From assembly GCA_030602145.1 (NCBI GenBank), contig JAUWAH010000100.1:1-7803 (forward strand): a DNA stretch of 7,803 nt, written 5' to 3'. The stretch comes from Desulfobulbus sp. Its GTDB lineage: Bacteria > Desulfobacterota > Desulfobulbia > Desulfobulbales > Desulfobulbaceae. Below, piece after piece: positions 6,107-7,803 of the stretch. The stretch's first letter is position 1. Every line of letters starts with the position of its first letter. The notes under the pieces were generated by a model, which did no database searches, was not told where the DNA came from, and was given only the letters and a program-made list of their open reading frames with translations. Made by a program: the position numbers and the translations under genes.

Positions 6107-6275
6107 TTTTTATCGAAGTGATCCATACCTGACCCGATCCAGCGCCGGGCCTTTTCCCTTCCATGAGCCATATTTTTTAACCCCGAGTCAAACGGTCTCT
6201 TGTCAACCGCTGACCGCCATCCTTGCCTGACCCGATTCGGTACCAACCGGTTGCACCGGCAGGCTCGCGACAGGA

Positions 6276-7445
6276 TCAACCATGCCGCCGGCGCAGAATC
6301 CGGGCGGCTGCCACGATTGCCCCCAGCTTGCGAAAGGCGACCTCCTCCACATTGACCGACCGGCCGGCAAAACAGCCAAAGCCGCAATCGGTGTTGAGAA
6401 ACAGTTGCTCGGGGCGGTAAAATTCCAACGCCTTTTCGGCCTTGGCGATGATGAACTCCACCGGCTCCACCTCATCGGTGCGTGGGTTGACCACCCCGAG
6501 GCCCAATTCCCGATTCGACAATGCCCGGCCGACCACCTCGATGTCGCCGGCCCTGGGGGTTGCGTATTCGAGTACGAATTGGCTGATCCGCATCGGTTTC
6601 AGGGCGGGCAGCAGCCGGGCGTAATCGCCACTCAGCAGCACATCCTCCTGCTTGCTCCAGTTGCCACGACAGATATGCACGCCGATGCGAATCCCCTCGA
6701 CGCCCACGACGATGCGGTTGATCAGCTCGGCGGCGAATTCCAGTTCCTTACCCGCGTCACGGCGGGTAGCCAGGGTCGCTCACATGAAAGTGCGGCGGTC
6801 ACATTCCTCCGACATGACCACCTCGGTCAGCACCGGTTCGTCGAACTGGACAAAATCGCAACCGGCATCGCGCAGATCGATGAGTTCGTCGCGGAGAATG
6901 CGGACGATGTCGTCGGCCATCTTTTGGTGATTGCGATACGCCTTGCGGGTAAGAGCGCCGACCCACATGGACCGGGTGAGCAGGTAGGGGCCGGGCAGGG
7001 TGATCTTGACCGGTTTGCGGGTGAGGGAGCGTAAAAAGTGGTAGTCATCCAGGGCCAAAGGCTCTCGCCGAGTCAGTTTACCGGTGCAGGTCGGGTTTTT
7101 CACCGCCGAGGCCGGCATGTCCATGGTGCGCAGCATTTCCTCGAACTCGGCCTTGTCTTCGACAAAGTCAAGCATCTCCGCCAGCGACATCAGTTGGGTA
7201 CCGGCCACCTTGTCGGTGATGAACGCATAAAAGCTTTCCCGCCGGTGCTCGCCGTCGACGAGAATGTCCAGGCCGGCCTCTTCCTGCAGGGCCACGGTGC
7301 GGCGGATTTCCTCCTCGGCGACCGTGTTGAATTCCCGGCGAGAAATTGCCCCCTTCTGATAGCCGCGCAGGGTCTTCAGCATGAGCTTGGAGCGAGGCCA
7401 TGAGCCCACCTGGGTGGTGAGGAATGTCTCGTGTTCGTTTGTCAT
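6276..7445 (-). CDS. MetE-family (cobalamin-independent methionine synthase II-like) protein, probable selenoprotein with Sec222 at an in-frame TGA
   Basis: A 389-residue protein if the in-frame TGA at 6782-6780 is read as selenocysteine (residue 222). Family sequence continues in the same frame across it: before it come VGSWPR near the N-terminus, DGEHRRESFYAF, PGPYLL and FVQFDEPVLTEVV; after it come VHICRGNW, FVLEYATPRAG and LGVVNPR, then FLNTDCGFGCF. The four MetE zinc ligands are present as His257, Cys259, Glu293 and Cys354, with the Glu-to-Cys spacing (61) equal to that in E. coli MetE (Glu665-Cys726). MetE enzymes move a methyl group to a thiolate held on zinc. This protein corresponds to the catalytic C-terminal half only, like short 'core' MetE proteins or epoxyalkane:CoM transferases, so its donor and acceptor are unknown. 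A hairpin fitting a bacterial SECIS lies just past the TGA. ATG at 7445 is 5 nt after the stop of the OsmC-like gene; a TTG at 7454 is an alternative start. A nonsense mutation is the rival reading. Confidence 0.8.
6749..6782 (-). promoter_or_regulatory. Candidate bacterial SECIS element with its UGA codon
   Basis: Reading the minus strand, UGA (6782-6780) is followed by 11 nt and then a perfect 7-bp stem, UACCCGC (6768-6762) with GCGGGUA (6755-6749), closed by the 6-nt loop CGUGAC. The UGA-to-loop distance is 18 nt and the second loop base is G. Bacterial SECIS elements are usually described as a stem-loop starting shortly after UGA, with a loop about 16-37 nt away and a G among the first two loop bases; the E. 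coli fdhF upper stem is also 11 nt away. CCU (6774-6772) and AGG (6748-6746) can add outer pairs. Whether SelB binds it is untested. Confidence 0.68.
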
Positions 7446-7450
7446 CGTGT

Positions 7451-7803
7451 TCAAACCAGAGCTAAAACGATCTGCAGGTCGACGGCCTTGACCAGGGTTG
7501 CAGCCAGGGGGGAGCGGGTGACGGTCCGCGACCAGGCCGCCCGGACTTTTTCTTCGTCGTCGAAGGTGGAGGCAAAGTACTTGAGTTCTATCCTGTTCAC
7601 CGAAGGATCGCCGGCTTCCATGCCAAGATGGGCGAGAACATTGTTGAGCGACCCGCCCAACGAGATTTCAATGTCGTCAACCTCGAGACCGTCGCGGGCG
7701 CATTCGGTGGCAAAGGCGGTGGTGAGAGCGCCGGCAAGCGCCCCAAAAAGATATTCGAGGGCGCAGGGGCGCTCGTCTCTTTCTTCGAAACTTGTCGGCT
7801 GGC
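7451..7803 (-). CDS. OsmC-like protein lacking the usual reactive cysteines, 5' end outside the window
   Basis: The last 116 residues of a protein that enters from the right edge and stops at 7453-7451. The pattern ALEYLFGALAGALTTAFA, then GLEVDDIEISLGG, then a C-terminal RSPLAATL followed by a hydrophobic strand, fits the OsmC/Ohr fold, normally about 140 residues. Canonical members reduce organic hydroperoxides with two cysteines, one in a motif like LAGCLT and one in SPVCDTL. Here the matching positions are Ala (codon 7729-7727 and codon 7504-7502 or its neighbour); the only Cys visible are at unrelated spots (residues 13 and 34 of the fragment). So peroxidase action of the usual kind is unlikely, and the protein may be a binding or partner protein. 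The start of the MetE-family gene lies 5 nt downstream, so the two are probably co-transcribed and translationally coupled. The family call is by pattern from memory and moderately sure. Confidence 0.7.
   Translation of the reverse strand, partial: QPTSFEERDERPCALEYLFGALAGALTTAFATECARDGLEVDDIEISLGGSLNNVLAHLGMEAGDPSVNRIELKYFASTFDDEEKVRAAWSRTVTRSPLAATLVKAVDLQIVLALV

Noticed and set aside
6276..6707. The MetE-like region as two separate genes, the second starting at GTG 6707
   Set aside because: The 24 codons between TGA and that GTG also fit the family, the frame is unchanged, the N-terminal part lacks the zinc ligands and the C-terminal part lacks its barrel start. A single protein with Sec explains this better.
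6282..7034. A 250-codon open frame on the plus strand opposite the MetE-like gene
   Set aside because: Antisense shadow with low-complexity His/Gln/Asp-rich sequence; the minus strand holds an evident enzyme with conserved ligands.
1..7803. CRISPR array, insertion sequence, prophage or toxin-antitoxin pair
   Set aside because: No regularly spaced repeats, no transposase or integrase sequence, and no small paired genes of those families were found; the only repeats are the two hairpin copies and one 18-bp direct repeat.

Overview
This 7.8 kb chromosomal window looks like it comes from a deltaproteobacterium-type anaerobe or facultative anaerobe (Desulfobacterota). That placement is inference. 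It rests on the mixture of gene families, a hairpin repeat of the 'TGTCATTT(C/T)GAGCG.AGCGAGAAATCT' type, and a probable selenocysteine codon. No ribosomal RNA, tRNA or complete phylogenetic marker is present.

Layout. Left block, GC-rich (1-2024): the 3' end of an rdgB-like XTP/dITP pyrophosphatase gene (+) converges on a complete U32-family gene of RlhA/YdcP type (-), with a perfect 8-bp hairpin between them. Positions 2025-2590 show no convincing gene. They are followed by a small, unrecognised membrane protein (2591-3067, +). Middle block, visibly AT-richer (about 3170-6110), all on +: a YajD-type HNH protein lying between two copies of a dispersed palindromic repeat, then a single-RRM RNA-binding protein, a RhlE-type DEAD-box helicase and a CspA-family cold-shock protein ending in a strong intrinsic terminator. 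The last three form a compact set for RNA chaperoning and unwinding. Each has a leader with promoter-like or hairpin structure that suggests control at the RNA level, plausibly by cold. Right block, GC-rich, on -: a partial OsmC-like gene sits 5 nt upstream of a MetE-family (cobalamin-independent methionine synthase II-like) gene.

The most striking signal is in that last gene. Its reading frame is interrupted by one in-frame TGA at 6782-6780, yet MetE-family sequence continues in the same frame on both sides, including all four canonical zinc ligands. Eleven nucleotides after the TGA is a perfect 7-bp hairpin with a 6-nt loop whose second base is G. This is the geometry expected of a bacterial SECIS element. 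I therefore read it as a selenoprotein with Sec at residue 222, not as two genes or a pseudogene. The OsmC-like neighbour has Ala where the family usually has its reactive cysteines. This pair is the best candidate for an undescribed system in the window.
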